DNA of 64,000 nt from Streptomyces gilvus (GTDB taxonomy: Bacteria; Actinomycetota; Actinomycetes; Streptomycetales; Streptomycetaceae): positions 620,001-684,000 of the forward strand of contig NZ_JAKWBE010000001.1 in the NCBI RefSeq assembly GCF_022513565.1, in the 5' to 3' direction. Under the pieces are notes generated by a model. The model saw only the letters and a list, made by a program, of their open reading frames with translations, had not been told where the DNA came from and made no database searches. The translations under genes were made by a program, and so were the position numbers. Below are positions 16,277 through 24,359 of the stretch, piece after piece. Numbering within the stretch: the stretch's first letter is position 1; each line of letters opens with the position of its first letter.

Positions 16277-17687
16277 TCTGTGTGGGAAAGCCGGGAAGCA
16301 TCCAGGCAAGGAGCCGGCGGGTCTCCACGCGGTCGTTGCGCTCCGCGGCCGCGTACAGCTCGTCCAATGGGCGCAGCGCGGCGACGAGGGCCGACCGGGA
16401 GGACGGCGTGGCGGCGAGGATCCGCTGATGCGGGGTCCGGTCGTACGCCTCCTGCGTGGAGAACAGGGTTTCGCGCATCTTCTCTCCGGGCCGCAGGCCC
16501 GTGAAGTGGATCTCGGGGTCCGGCACGTTCATCGCGCGGGCGAACTCGCGGACCAGGTCGAGAATGCGTACCTCGTCGCCCATGTCCAGGACGAACACCT
16601 CGCCGCCCGCCGCCATCCGGGCCGCTTCCAGGACCAGCCCGACGGCCTCCTCCACGGTCATGAAGAACCGCGTCACGTCGGGGTGGGTGACCGTGAGTGC
16701 CCTGCCGGAGCCCAACTGTTCGGCCAGTACCGACAGCAGCGAGCCGCGGCTGCCCAGCACGTTGCCGAACCGTACGGCGGTCAGGACCGTCGAGCCGCCC
16801 GCGTGTGACTGGACGATGAGCTCAGCGAGCCGCTTGGTGGCGCCCAGTACCGAGACCGGGTCGGCGGCCTTGTCCGTGGAGATCAGCACGAACCGTTCGA
16901 CCTCGGCGGCGAGCGCGGCCCGTACGAGGTTCTCCGTCCCCAGCACGTTCGACTTCACGCCCTCGCAGGGGTGGCGCTCCAGCAGCGGCAGGTGCTTGTG
17001 CGCGGCAGCGTGCAGGACCAGTTGGGGGCGGAGTTCGGCGAAGACCCGGTCGATGCGGGCGCGGTCGCGGATGTCCGATATGACGATGTCGTCGTCGCGC
17101 AGCGCCTGGCCGTGCAGCTCGAGGCCGAGCCGGTGCAGATGGGATTCGTCGTGGTCGAGCAGGAACAGGCGGCTCGGCTCGAAGCCGTGCACCTGGCGGC
17201 ACAGCTCGCTGCCGATGGAACCGCCCGCCCCGGTCACCAGGACGCGCTTCCCGGTGATGATCGAGCCGGTCCGGTCACTGACCACCGGTATCTCGGAGCG
17301 GCCTGTCAGCCGGCGCACATCGAGCGCGCGCATGTCGCCGCCGACGACGTCCCGGCGCAGTGCCGCGACGAACGACGGCAGGTGTCGTACGCTCGCGCCG
17401 TTCGCCTCCGCCGCCAGGGCGACGTCCCGGAAGAGCTGGGCGGGCAGCCCGGGGATGGCGATCACGACGACCTCGACGCCGTGTCGCACGACGGCCGCCG
17501 CGGTGTCGTCGAGCCGGCCCACCACCTTCACCCCGTCGATGCCGCGCTTGGCCGGGTTGTCGTCGAGAAAGCCGACCGGCAGGAGCCCGAAGCGCGAGGT
17601 GCGCAGCAGATCGCGGGTCAGTGCCCGGCCGGCCTCTCCGGCGCCCACGACCAGCGTGCGCAAGCCTGCGGTTACCGATGCGGTCAT
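16239..17687 (-). CDS. CapD/FlaA1-type nucleotide-sugar dehydratase/epimerase, full length
   Basis: The protein has 482 residues. An N-terminal Rossmann domain (LVVGAGEAGRAL, about 10-130) is followed by the catalytic SDR domain with TGAGGSIGSEL and STDKAADPVSVLGATKR (LxxxK at the catalytic position) and a C-terminal GLRPGEKMRETLF. Soluble long forms like this act as UDP-GlcNAc 4,6-dehydratases or C5/C4 epimerases supplying modified HexNAc. It is a paralogue of the truncated gene at the left edge. The ATG at 17687 is preferred over the adjacent GTG (17690) because AAGGAG then has normal spacing. A copy of the shared TTTACGACGTA element lies upstream. Confidence 0.88.
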   Translation of the reverse strand: MTASVTAGLRTLVVGAGEAGRALTRDLLRTSRFGLLPVGFLDDNPAKRGIDGVKVVGRLDDTAAAVVRHGVEVVVIAIPGLPAQLFRDVALAAEANGASVRHLPSFVAALRRDVVGGDMRALDVRRLTGRSEIPVVSDRTGSIITGKRVLVTGAGGSIGSELCRQVHGFEPSRLFLLDHDESHLHRLGLELHGQALRDDDIVISDIRDRARIDRVFAELRPQLVLHAAAHKHLPLLERHPCEGVKSNVLGTENLVRAALAAEVERFVLISTDKAADPVSVLGATKRLAELIVQSHAGGSTVLTAVRFGNVLGSRGSLLSVLAEQLGSGRALTVTHPDVTRFFMTVEEAVGLVLEAARMAAGGEVFVLDMGDEVRILDLVREFARAMNVPDPEIHFTGLRPGEKMRETLFSTQEAYDRTPHQRILAATPSSRSALVAALRPLDELYAAAERNDRVETRRLLAWMLPGFPTQITEAETAHAVRR

Positions 17688-17714
17688 CACGGACTCCTTC
17701 GGTGGGGCCTGGCC

Positions 17715-17738
17715 GTACGTTTACGACGTATACATACA
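17715..17738. promoter_or_regulatory. Shared operator-like element, copy 1
   Basis: Contains TTTACGACGTA (17720-17730), flanked by GTACG and TACATAC. The core TACGACGTA is a 9-bp palindrome around one base. It lies 28 bp upstream of the CapD-like gene start and shares 11 identical bases with copies 2 and 3. It is probably a repressor or activator site; the protein is unknown. Confidence 0.5.
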
Positions 17739-17739
17739 C

Positions 17740-17768
17740 ACTTGACCCATTTTGGCCGACCGTCAAGT
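17740..17768. promoter_or_regulatory. Inverted repeat carrying opposed TTGAC boxes
   Basis: ACTTGAC (17740-17746) is mirrored by GTCAAGT (17762-17768) with 15 bases between. Each arm gives a -35-like TTGAC on opposite strands in the divergent CapD/GH15 intergenic region. No convincing -10 boxes are visible at 17-18 bp, so promoter function is only a suggestion. Confidence 0.3.
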
Positions 17769-17812
17769 GGGTGGGCTGTTGACCCGGGTCGACGAAAGGG
17801 GGAAAGATGTAA

Positions 17813-17835
17813 GTGTACGTCGTAAATATACAACT
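17813..17835. promoter_or_regulatory. Shared operator-like element, copy 2 (inverted)
   Basis: TACGTCGTAAA (17816-17826) is the reverse complement of the TTTACGACGTA core, followed by TATAC. It is placed 90 bp from copy 1 in opposite orientation and 34 bp before the small ORF preceding the GH15 gene. The pair brackets the divergent promoter region. Confidence 0.5.
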
Positions 17836-17859
17836 CAGCCCGTCGGGGGTGATCCGGTC

Positions 17860-17961
17860 ATGACGACGACCCGAGTGCACGTGGGTTCCTGGCTCCATGA
17901 CCGGATCCACATCGACGAGATCTCGCCCGGAAGGCATGACCACGAGCGGGTCCGGCCATGA
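17860..17961 (+). CDS. Possible 33-residue leader peptide coupled to GH15 gene
   Basis: The ATG at 17860, nine to ten bases after a GGGGG run, opens a 33-codon frame. Its TGA (17959-17961) overlaps the ATG of the GH15 gene in the ATGA pattern used throughout this locus. The peptide (MTTTRVHVGSWLHD...) is polar and histidine/arginine rich, with no recognised motif. The GH15 start itself has no good ribosome-binding site, so translation may depend on this leader. It could also be chance. Confidence 0.3.
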   Translation: MTTTRVHVGSWLHDRIHIDEISPGRHDHERVRP

Positions 17962-19835
17962 ACGCGCCCATCGAGGACTACGCCCTCATCAGCGATCTCG
18001 AAACCGCGGCCATGGTCGGCAGGAACGGGTCCATCGACTGGCTCTGTCTGCCCCGTTTCGACTCACCGGCCTGCCTCGCTGCACTGCTGGGCGGTCAGGA
18101 CAACGGCTTCTGGCGGGTGGCTCCGGTGGCCGCGCCAGGGATCTGCACCCGCCGCGCCTACCGGCCCGACACGCTCGTCCTGGACACGTGGTGGGAGACC
18201 CCGACCGGCACCGTGCGCGTCACGGACTTCATGCCGCCGCGGGCCCAACTGCCCTGTGTCGTCCGCGTGGTGGAGGCCCTGTCGGGCTGCGTGACCGTGC
18301 GCAGCGAACTGTGTCTGCGCTTTCATCACGGCCGTGTGCTGCCCTGGGCCAGGAGCGCCGACGACTGCACCGTCGCGGTGGCCGGACCGGACGCCGTGTG
18401 GCTGGGCACCGAAGGGCCCGTGGAGCTGCTCGAACGGGAGCCCTCCACGGTGGCCGAGGTGACCCTCGCGGCTGGTCGGCGTGTCGCCCTCACGCTGGTC
18501 TGGGCGCCCTCGCACCGGTCCCAGCCGCCCGCGCCGCTCGGCGTTCCGGCGCAGTCACTCGTCGACGAGACCGCCGACTACTGGCGCAGCTGGGTCTGCC
18601 GGTGTCGCTACCAGGGACCGTGGCGGGACGCCGTGGTGCGCTCCCTGATCACCCTGAAGGCGCTCACCTACGCGCCCACGGGCGGCATCGTCGCGGCGCC
18701 GACGACGTCACTGCCCGGCTGCATCGGAGGAGAGCGGAACTGGGACCACCGGTTCTGCTGGCTCAGGGACTCCACGCTCACTCTGTCCTGCCTCCTGCGC
18801 AGTGGCTACTCCGAGGAGGCGACGGCATGGCTGGACTGGCTGGTGCGGGCCATCGCGGGAGACCTCGCCGACCTGCAGACCGTCTACGGTGTCGGAGGCC
18901 AGCGGCTGCTGCCGGAGACCGTGGCCGACTGGCTGCCCGGTTACGAGGGGTCGCGGCCCGTGCGATTCGGGAACTCCGCCGTCGACCAGTTCCAGCTGGA
19001 CGTCTACGGCGAGGTCCTGGACACGCTGTACCTGTCCCTGCGGGCCGGTATCGCCATGCCCGCGCACGTGTGGGACCTCGTGCAGGCCATGATGGGCTTC
19101 CTGCAGAGGCACTGGCGCGAGCCCGACCGGGGGCTGTGGCAGGTGCGGGGGGAGCGACGGCAGTTCGTCCACTCCAAGGTCATGGCCTGGGTGGCCGCGG
19201 ACCGTGCCCTGCGCATGGCGGAGCTGCTCGGCCGAAACGGACCCTCAGCCGAGTGGCGGGCCATGCGGCAGGAGGTGCACCGCCAGGTGTGCCGGGACGG
19301 CTGGGACGCCGGGCAGCAGTCCTTCGTGCAGTCCTACGGCTCCACGGCCCTGGACGCCTCGGCGTTGTTGATCCCCCGGCTCGGCTTCCTGCCCGCACGG
19401 GACCCGCGGGTGCGCGGCACCGTACGGGCCATGCGGCGGCTGGACGACGGTGGATTCCTGCACCGTTACGCGCCCAACGGCCGAGGCACGCACGGGGTCG
19501 ACGGACTGCGCGGCCGGGAGGGCACGTTCGTCGCGTGCTCCCTCTGGTACGCGGACGCTCTCGCCGCGACCGGCCACCCCGAACGGGCCCGACAGTCCTT
19601 CGAGCGTGTTCTCGGGGTCCGCAACGACGTCGGACTGCTCGCGGAACAGTGGGACCCGGTCGCGGGACGCCAACTGGGAAACGCGCCGCAGGCGTTCAGC
19701 CACATCGCCCTGATCGAGACGGCCTTCGCCCTGTCGGCGGCGCCGTCCCCGATTCCCGGCGGTCATCCGGCGTCGAGCCGTCGTCGCCCCGGCCCGTCCT
19801 CGGGCGGTCGGTCCGGAGCGGGCCGGCCCTCCTGA
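17958..19835 (+). CDS. GH15 family glucoamylase/trehalase-like glycoside hydrolase
   Basis: The protein has 625 residues. The N-terminal beta-sandwich starts IEDYALISDLETAAMVGRNGSIDWLC, typical of bacterial GH15 proteins related to mycobacterial trehalase. The (alpha/alpha)6 barrel contains GGERNWDHRFCWLRD and the second acidic site AEQWDP followed by GNAPQAFSHIALIETA. No signal peptide is seen, so it is cytoplasmic and probably acts on trehalose or alpha-glucosides. Divergent from the CapD-like gene and preceded by operator copy 2. The last ~30 residues are Pro/Arg rich. The converging GGDEF-EAL gene ends nine bases downstream. Confidence 0.87.
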   Translation: MNAPIEDYALISDLETAAMVGRNGSIDWLCLPRFDSPACLAALLGGQDNGFWRVAPVAAPGICTRRAYRPDTLVLDTWWETPTGTVRVTDFMPPRAQLPCVVRVVEALSGCVTVRSELCLRFHHGRVLPWARSADDCTVAVAGPDAVWLGTEGPVELLEREPSTVAEVTLAAGRRVALTLVWAPSHRSQPPAPLGVPAQSLVDETADYWRSWVCRCRYQGPWRDAVVRSLITLKALTYAPTGGIVAAPTTSLPGCIGGERNWDHRFCWLRDSTLTLSCLLRSGYSEEATAWLDWLVRAIAGDLADLQTVYGVGGQRLLPETVADWLPGYEGSRPVRFGNSAVDQFQLDVYGEVLDTLYLSLRAGIAMPAHVWDLVQAMMGFLQRHWREPDRGLWQVRGERRQFVHSKVMAWVAADRALRMAELLGRNGPSAEWRAMRQEVHRQVCRDGWDAGQQSFVQSYGSTALDASALLIPRLGFLPARDPRVRGTVRAMRRLDDGGFLHRYAPNGRGTHGVDGLRGREGTFVACSLWYADALAATGHPERARQSFERVLGVRNDVGLLAEQWDPVAGRQLGNAPQAFSHIALIETAFALSAAPSPIPGGHPASSRRRPGPSSGGRSGAGRPS

Positions 19836-19843
19836 CGGATGTC

Positions 19844-22800
19844 TCACGCCGAACCGTCCCGAGGATGCCGGCGTCCGTGCCCGTCGTGGGCGATCCTCCT
19901 GTCGGGAGCGGTACCGCTCCCGACGACCGGGCCGTCGGCGGCCGCGGCGGCCGTCATGCCAGGACCATCCCCGCGCGGACGGCGACCGTCCCGCCGCAGG
20001 ACGACTTCTCCCTCCTCCACCGTCATCGGCTCCGCGAACAGGAAGCCCTGCCCGTACCGGCAGCCCATGGCGGACAGCAGATCGCGTTGGGCCGCCGCCT
20101 CGATGCCCTCCGCGACCACCTCCAGTTCGAGTGTGGCGGCCATACGCACGATCCCCTCGACGAGTTTGACCTGCCGGGGATCGTGCGGGATGTCGTCGAT
20201 GAACGACTTGTCGATCTTGAGTATGTCCAGGGGGAAGTCGTGCAGATAGCGCAGTGAGGAGAATCCGGTGCCGAAGTCGTCCACGGCGATACGCACACCG
20301 AGGTTCCGCAGGCCCCGGATGACCCCGTCGATCTGGTCGTCCCGCTGCATGAGGACGGACTCGGTGAGCTCCAGCCGCAGTGATCCCGGCACCAGGCCCG
20401 GGGTGTCGAGAGCCCGGGCCACCTCGTCGAGGAAGCCGTCGTCGCGCCACTGGCGGCCCGACACGTTGACGCTGACGTAGGGCGGTGACGACGGCTCGAT
20501 CCGGCGCTGCAGCCGGGCGATGTCGGCGGCAGCGCTGTGCAGCACCCAGGCCCCCAGCGATGTGATGTGGCCGGTCTCCTCGGCGAGGGGGATGAACTGC
20601 TCGGGCGGCACCACCCCGTACTGCTGGTGCGTCCAGCGAGCCAGCGCCTCGAAGCCGACCACGTGGCCCGAGACGATGTCCACGACCGGCTGGTAGCTCA
20701 AGGCGAACTCGTCCTGGGCGAGGGCGTCGTCCAGCCGCACCCGCAAGCCCTGGCGCTCCGTCATGCGCGTCCGCAGTTGTGGCTGGAAGCGACGCCACCG
20801 GCGCTTGCCGGCGGCCTTGGCCGCGTACAGGGCGAGGTCGGCGAGGGCCAGCAGTTCCTCGGGATCCCTGGTGTCCAGTGCGGTGGCCACACCCACGCTG
20901 GCGGAGACGCTGACCGAGTCGCCCGAAAGATGGAAGGGCCGGCTCAACGACTGGACCACCTGCGCGGCCAGCAGCTCGGCGTCCAGCGGCTGCTTGGCGT
21001 CCTCCATCAGCACCGCGAACTCGTCACCACCCAGTCGCGCCGCTGTGTCGGTACGGCGCAGCGTCTCCGTCAGACGCTCTCCGACCCCTCGCAGCAGCCG
21101 GTCGCCGGCCGAGTGACCCAGTGTGTCGTTCACGATCTTGAAATCGTCCAGGTCGATGAAGAGCAGACAGGTCAGTGCCGGCTCCCGTTGCCCGCGCAGC
21201 AGGGCGCGTCCGGTCCGCTCCAGCAACAGGGTCCGGTTGGGCAGTCCGGTGACCGAGTCGTGGAAGGCCCGTTGGGTCAGCTCGTGCTCCAGTTGGCGCT
21301 GTTCGGTCACGTCCCGCATGGTGACGATCAGTCCGCCGACGGTCTCGTCCGCCCGCAGATCGCGGCAGCGCACCTCCACCTCGATGTGCCCGCCGTCGCG
21401 CAGCACCCACCAGTGATCGTGACTCTGGTGCAGCTCGTCGCCGACCAGTGTCGCCAGGGTCTTGTCCACCCTGCCGCGGTCCTGGGGATCCACCAGGTCC
21501 CGCAGCCGCCTGCCGCGCAGGTCGGAGCTGCCGAGGACGGCCAGCGCGGAAGGGCTGGCGTAGCGAACGGTCGTGTCCTCGTTGACGATCAGGATGACGT
21601 CCGAGGCGTTGCGCACCAGCGTGCGGAAGTACGCCTCGCTCTCCCTGCGGACGATCTCGCCGCGCAGCGCGATACGGTCGACCGCCAGTCCCGCGTGCGA
21701 GGCCAGGATCTCCAGCGAGCCGCGTACGTCGAAGAGCCGGCGCTCCGGTCCCGCGGCCAGCAGTACGTCCGGGAGCTCGCCGCCGGCCGGATGGTCGGGG
21801 TGGACCACCGGGCACACCAGAGCGGTCGGCAGTCCGCCGAGCCGCCCGGCGATGTCCGGTCCGAGCCGGTCGACGGTGCTGATCAGGGCACCGCTTCGCG
21901 GACCGTCGGAATCAGTGCTCCGCGCCAGGAGACTGTGGAGTTCCTGGGCCCGCTCGGCGGGCAGGACCAGAGTGCGGTGCGGAACGTCAGGGCCGAGCAG
22001 CGCGGTGACCGCGGTGTCGCAGGCCCGCGCGATCTCCTGGGCTGTCATGGCGGCCACCAGCGAGGCGGTCGCCGTACGCAGTGTCTGTTCCCTCGCCATG
22101 GCTTGCCGGTGCGCCGCGATCATGCTCGCGAGCCGCAGCATGACCAGCAGGAAGAGCACCGCGGAGAGGGCGGCCGGCACCGTCGCGTCGTGCGAGCCGC
22201 CCCTCCGCCCCTCCAGGAGGAGCACGCTGGGGACGATCAGTGTGGCCAGGGTGAGCAGCACGAGCCGAGGCCACTGCGGACGAGGGGACTCCGGCAGGGG
22301 CGCCGGCTCGGTCAGCCGGACCATGGAGGGATGGAGGGCGGCCAGCCCCCAGGCCGTGTAGAGCACGAGCCGGCCGGAGTTCAGCAGTACGTCGGGGTGC
22401 CACGTGACGTTGAGCTGCAGAATCCCGTAGGCGATGTCCAGGCACAGGAGCGTGACGGTGCCCACGGCCACCAGTTGGAGGGCGCGGTTGCGGCTGGAGG
22501 TCACTCCGGGGGAGACGAGGCGGGTCAGTATGGCCAGGACCAGGACACCGCCCACGGGGTAGGCGATGCTGATCACGCGCTGCCGCCACGTGCTCGAGTC
22601 CTGGGTGGCGAGTGGCTGCACCAGATAGACCCAGACCGGCAGAGCCAGCCCGGTGGTGACGATCAGGGCGTCCAGCCGGCTGGGCAGGTCGCGGCCGACC
22701 CAGCGGTAATGGACGAGGCCCAGGAGCCCGGCGGCGCAGAGCGGGTACACCGCGAGGCAGAAGGCGTCCGCGACGGAGGGGAACGGGTTGGACGCCCGGT

Positions 22801-23047
22801 GGTACTGCCCCCGCAGGTTGTAGTAGGCGTCGCCGACAGTGAAGGCCAGCAGCCCGGCGGCGAGCATGAGCCACGGCCACCGGTGCGCGGGTCCGTGGAC
22901 ACGGATGCCGGCGAGGACGGCCGCGGTGCCGCACAGGCCGATCACGACACACAGCACGGTGTGCGTGGCGGGAAGAGAGACATAGAGGCAAGTGAGACCC
23001 ACGACCGCGGTGAGGTACGCGGCCATCAGCCGCTGGGTCTGCAGCAT
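19844..23047 (-). CDS. Membrane-bound PAS-GGDEF-EAL cyclic-di-GMP enzyme
   Basis: The protein has 1067 residues: about ten membrane segments (1-320), a GAF-like stretch (about 330-460), PAS (about 470-590), GGDEF (about 595-755) and EAL (about 770-1010). GGDEF is intact (RLGGDEF) with a product-inhibition RxxD five residues upstream. EAL has its catalytic set: FEALARW, NVSGRQ, ELTES, DDFGTGFSSL, KIDKSFI and EGIE. Both c-di-GMP synthesis and breakdown are possible in principle. In streptomycetes c-di-GMP controls development, and its place in a polysaccharide locus suggests a link to matrix production. The ATG at 23047 follows GGAGG. The last ~50 residues are low complexity and carry a hairpin. 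Confidence 0.92.
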   Translation of the reverse strand: MLQTQRLMAAYLTAVVGLTCLYVSLPATHTVLCVVIGLCGTAAVLAGIRVHGPAHRWPWLMLAAGLLAFTVGDAYYNLRGQYHRASNPFPSVADAFCLAVYPLCAAGLLGLVHYRWVGRDLPSRLDALIVTTGLALPVWVYLVQPLATQDSSTWRQRVISIAYPVGGVLVLAILTRLVSPGVTSSRNRALQLVAVGTVTLLCLDIAYGILQLNVTWHPDVLLNSGRLVLYTAWGLAALHPSMVRLTEPAPLPESPRPQWPRLVLLTLATLIVPSVLLLEGRRGGSHDATVPAALSAVLFLLVMLRLASMIAAHRQAMAREQTLRTATASLVAAMTAQEIARACDTAVTALLGPDVPHRTLVLPAERAQELHSLLARSTDSDGPRSGALISTVDRLGPDIAGRLGGLPTALVCPVVHPDHPAGGELPDVLLAAGPERRLFDVRGSLEILASHAGLAVDRIALRGEIVRRESEAYFRTLVRNASDVILIVNEDTTVRYASPSALAVLGSSDLRGRRLRDLVDPQDRGRVDKTLATLVGDELHQSHDHWWVLRDGGHIEVEVRCRDLRADETVGGLIVTMRDVTEQRQLEHELTQRAFHDSVTGLPNRTLLLERTGRALLRGQREPALTCLLFIDLDDFKIVNDTLGHSAGDRLLRGVGERLTETLRRTDTAARLGGDEFAVLMEDAKQPLDAELLAAQVVQSLSRPFHLSGDSVSVSASVGVATALDTRDPEELLALADLALYAAKAAGKRRWRRFQPQLRTRMTERQGLRVRLDDALAQDEFALSYQPVVDIVSGHVVGFEALARWTHQQYGVVPPEQFIPLAEETGHITSLGAWVLHSAAADIARLQRRIEPSSPPYVSVNVSGRQWRDDGFLDEVARALDTPGLVPGSLRLELTESVLMQRDDQIDGVIRGLRNLGVRIAVDDFGTGFSSLRYLHDFPLDILKIDKSFIDDIPHDPRQVKLVEGIVRMAATLELEVVAEGIEAAAQRDLLSAMGCRYGQGFLFAEPMTVEEGEVVLRRDGRRPRGDGPGMTAAAAADGPVVGSGTAPDRRIAHDGHGRRHPRDGSA
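19901..19924. terminator. Hairpin inside the C-terminal coding tail of the GGDEF-EAL gene
   Basis: GTCGGGAGCG pairs perfectly with CGCTCCCGAC around a GTAC loop (10-bp stem). It lies 66 bp beyond the GH15 stop and 58 bp inside the converging GGDEF-EAL reading frame, in the low-complexity tail. It probably stops GH15 transcription and may also act on the opposite strand. Confidence 0.5.
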
Positions 23048-23104
23048 CGGCGAGAGCCTCCGGGGGGCGGGTCCCGGGCCGGGAACAAGGAGTCGGCCGG
23101 GCCT

Positions 23105-23165
23105 ACCGCGCGCAACGCGACAAACTGGTATTTAATCCAATGATCTTAGGCATAAAAGACAGAAG
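23105..23165 (-). promoter_or_regulatory. AT-rich upstream region of the GGDEF-EAL gene
   Basis: This is the only distinctly AT-rich stretch between the GalE homologue and the GGDEF-EAL start (TTTAATCC, GATCTTAG, ATAAAAGAC on the plus strand). It is a likely promoter or regulator-binding region for the GGDEF-EAL gene. No exact -10/-35 pair could be assigned. Confidence 0.35.
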
Positions 23166-23196
23166 GTCGCATCTCGTCCCCGGCTCCGCGCCGAAA

Positions 23197-24255
23197 TCAG
23201 CTTCCCTTCGTCATGGGGCGTCGGGCGGAACCCGCATAGCCATCCGGATTCAGCCGTTGGAACCGCCACGCGTCCCGGCACACGTCGTCGACGTTCCGCA
23301 CGGCACGCCAGCCCCAGGCGCGGGTCACCGCGCTCGCGTCGGCGACGCGGGCTGCCACGTCGCCAGGGCGCCGGGGGGCGTCCTCGTACGGGATGGAGGT
23401 GCCGCTTGCATGGGAGAACGCGGCGATGACGTCGAGGACCGAGCTGCCTTTGCCCGTGCCCAGGTTGAACACGTGCATGCCGGGTGCGTCGTCGAGGTGG
23501 TCGAGGGCCACGCGGTGCGCCTCGACGGTGTCCATGACGTGGATGTAGTCGCGGATCGCGGTTCCGTCGTGCGTGGAGTAGTCGGTGCCGTACACCGGGA
23601 GCCGCTTCTGGCGGCCGAGCGCCACCTGGGCCACGTTCGGCAACAGATTGTCGGGCGTCCCGCGCGGACTCTCGCCGAGCAGGCCGCTCGGGTGAGCCCC
23701 GGCCACAGCGAAGTGACGCAGGCACAACACCGTGTATTCGGGACGGCGGCGGCAGACGTCGGCAAGGATCTGCTCGCAGATCCAGGCCGAGGTCGCGAAC
23801 GGGTCGACCGGCCGGGCGGGGGTGGTCTCGTCGAGCGGCCCCGGGCCTGCGTCGCCGTACACCGAGCCGGAGGAGGAGAACACCAGTTGGTGCACTCCGT
23901 GCTCGTGCATGGTCCGCAGCAACGTGGTCGTGCCGCTGATGTTGGAGTCGTAGTACTCGACGGGCTTGTGCAGGGAGCCGCTGACGGATTTGACCGCGGC
24001 GAAATGTACGACCGCGTCCACGGTGTGCCGGTCGAAGACCCTCGACAGGGCGTGCCGGTCACGGATGTCCAGCTCGTAGAGGGCCCCGACGAAGCGGCCG
24101 GCGATCCTCTCCACCCGGGTGAAGACCTGCGGCGTGCTGTTGGAGTAGTCGTCGACCACTATCAGCTCGTAGCCGTGGTCGAGAAGCGCGACGCAGGTAT
24201 GGCTTCCGATGAAGCCGCCCCCACCGGTGACCAGGACTGTCGACGGTGCACTCAT
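23197..24255 (-). CDS. GalE-like epimerase homologue lacking catalytic Tyr and Lys
   Basis: The protein has 352 residues and is collinear with UDP-glucose 4-epimerase: TGGGGFIGSH NAD motif (10-19), VVHFAAVKSV, FSSSGSVYG and RDYIHVMD. The catalytic YxxxK reads FATSA, so Tyr is Phe153 (TTC, 23797-23799) and Lys is Ala157 (GCC, 23785-23787). The usual NPxGAHPSG reads AVAGAHPSG. NAD binding should survive, but normal epimerase chemistry should not. It may be a regulatory or scaffolding pseudo-enzyme, or catalyse something else. The reading frame is intact and has the shared operator element upstream, arguing against simple decay. Confidence 0.85.
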   Translation of the reverse strand: MSAPSTVLVTGGGGFIGSHTCVALLDHGYELIVVDDYSNSTPQVFTRVERIAGRFVGALYELDIRDRHALSRVFDRHTVDAVVHFAAVKSVSGSLHKPVEYYDSNISGTTTLLRTMHEHGVHQLVFSSSGSVYGDAGPGPLDETTPARPVDPFATSAWICEQILADVCRRRPEYTVLCLRHFAVAGAHPSGLLGESPRGTPDNLLPNVAQVALGRQKRLPVYGTDYSTHDGTAIRDYIHVMDTVEAHRVALDHLDDAPGMHVFNLGTGKGSSVLDVIAAFSHASGTSIPYEDAPRRPGDVAARVADASAVTRAWGWRAVRNVDDVCRDAWRFQRLNPDGYAGSARRPMTKGS

Positions 24256-24279
24256 GGGCGCTCAGCCTTCATCATCACC

Positions 24280-24302
24280 GTACATTTACGACGTATGCAT
24301 AC
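24280..24302. promoter_or_regulatory. Shared operator-like element, copy 3
   Basis: GTACATTTACGACGTATGCATAC surrounds the core TTTACGACGTA (24285-24295). It sits 25 bp upstream of the GalE-like start. The core and the flanking GTAC and CATAC match copy 1, so the CapD-like and GalE-like genes probably respond to the same regulator. Confidence 0.5.
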
Positions 24303-24359
24303 GAGTCTGCCGCTCCTGCTCCGGTGAGTCAAGGCGGGCAGGTCCGCGCCTCTTCGGCT

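Noticed and set aside
20537..23143. 868-codon plus-strand frame opposite the GGDEF-EAL gene
   Set aside because: Antisense shadow of a gene with intact catalytic motifs; composition rich in Gln, His, Arg and Gly and no recognisable motif.
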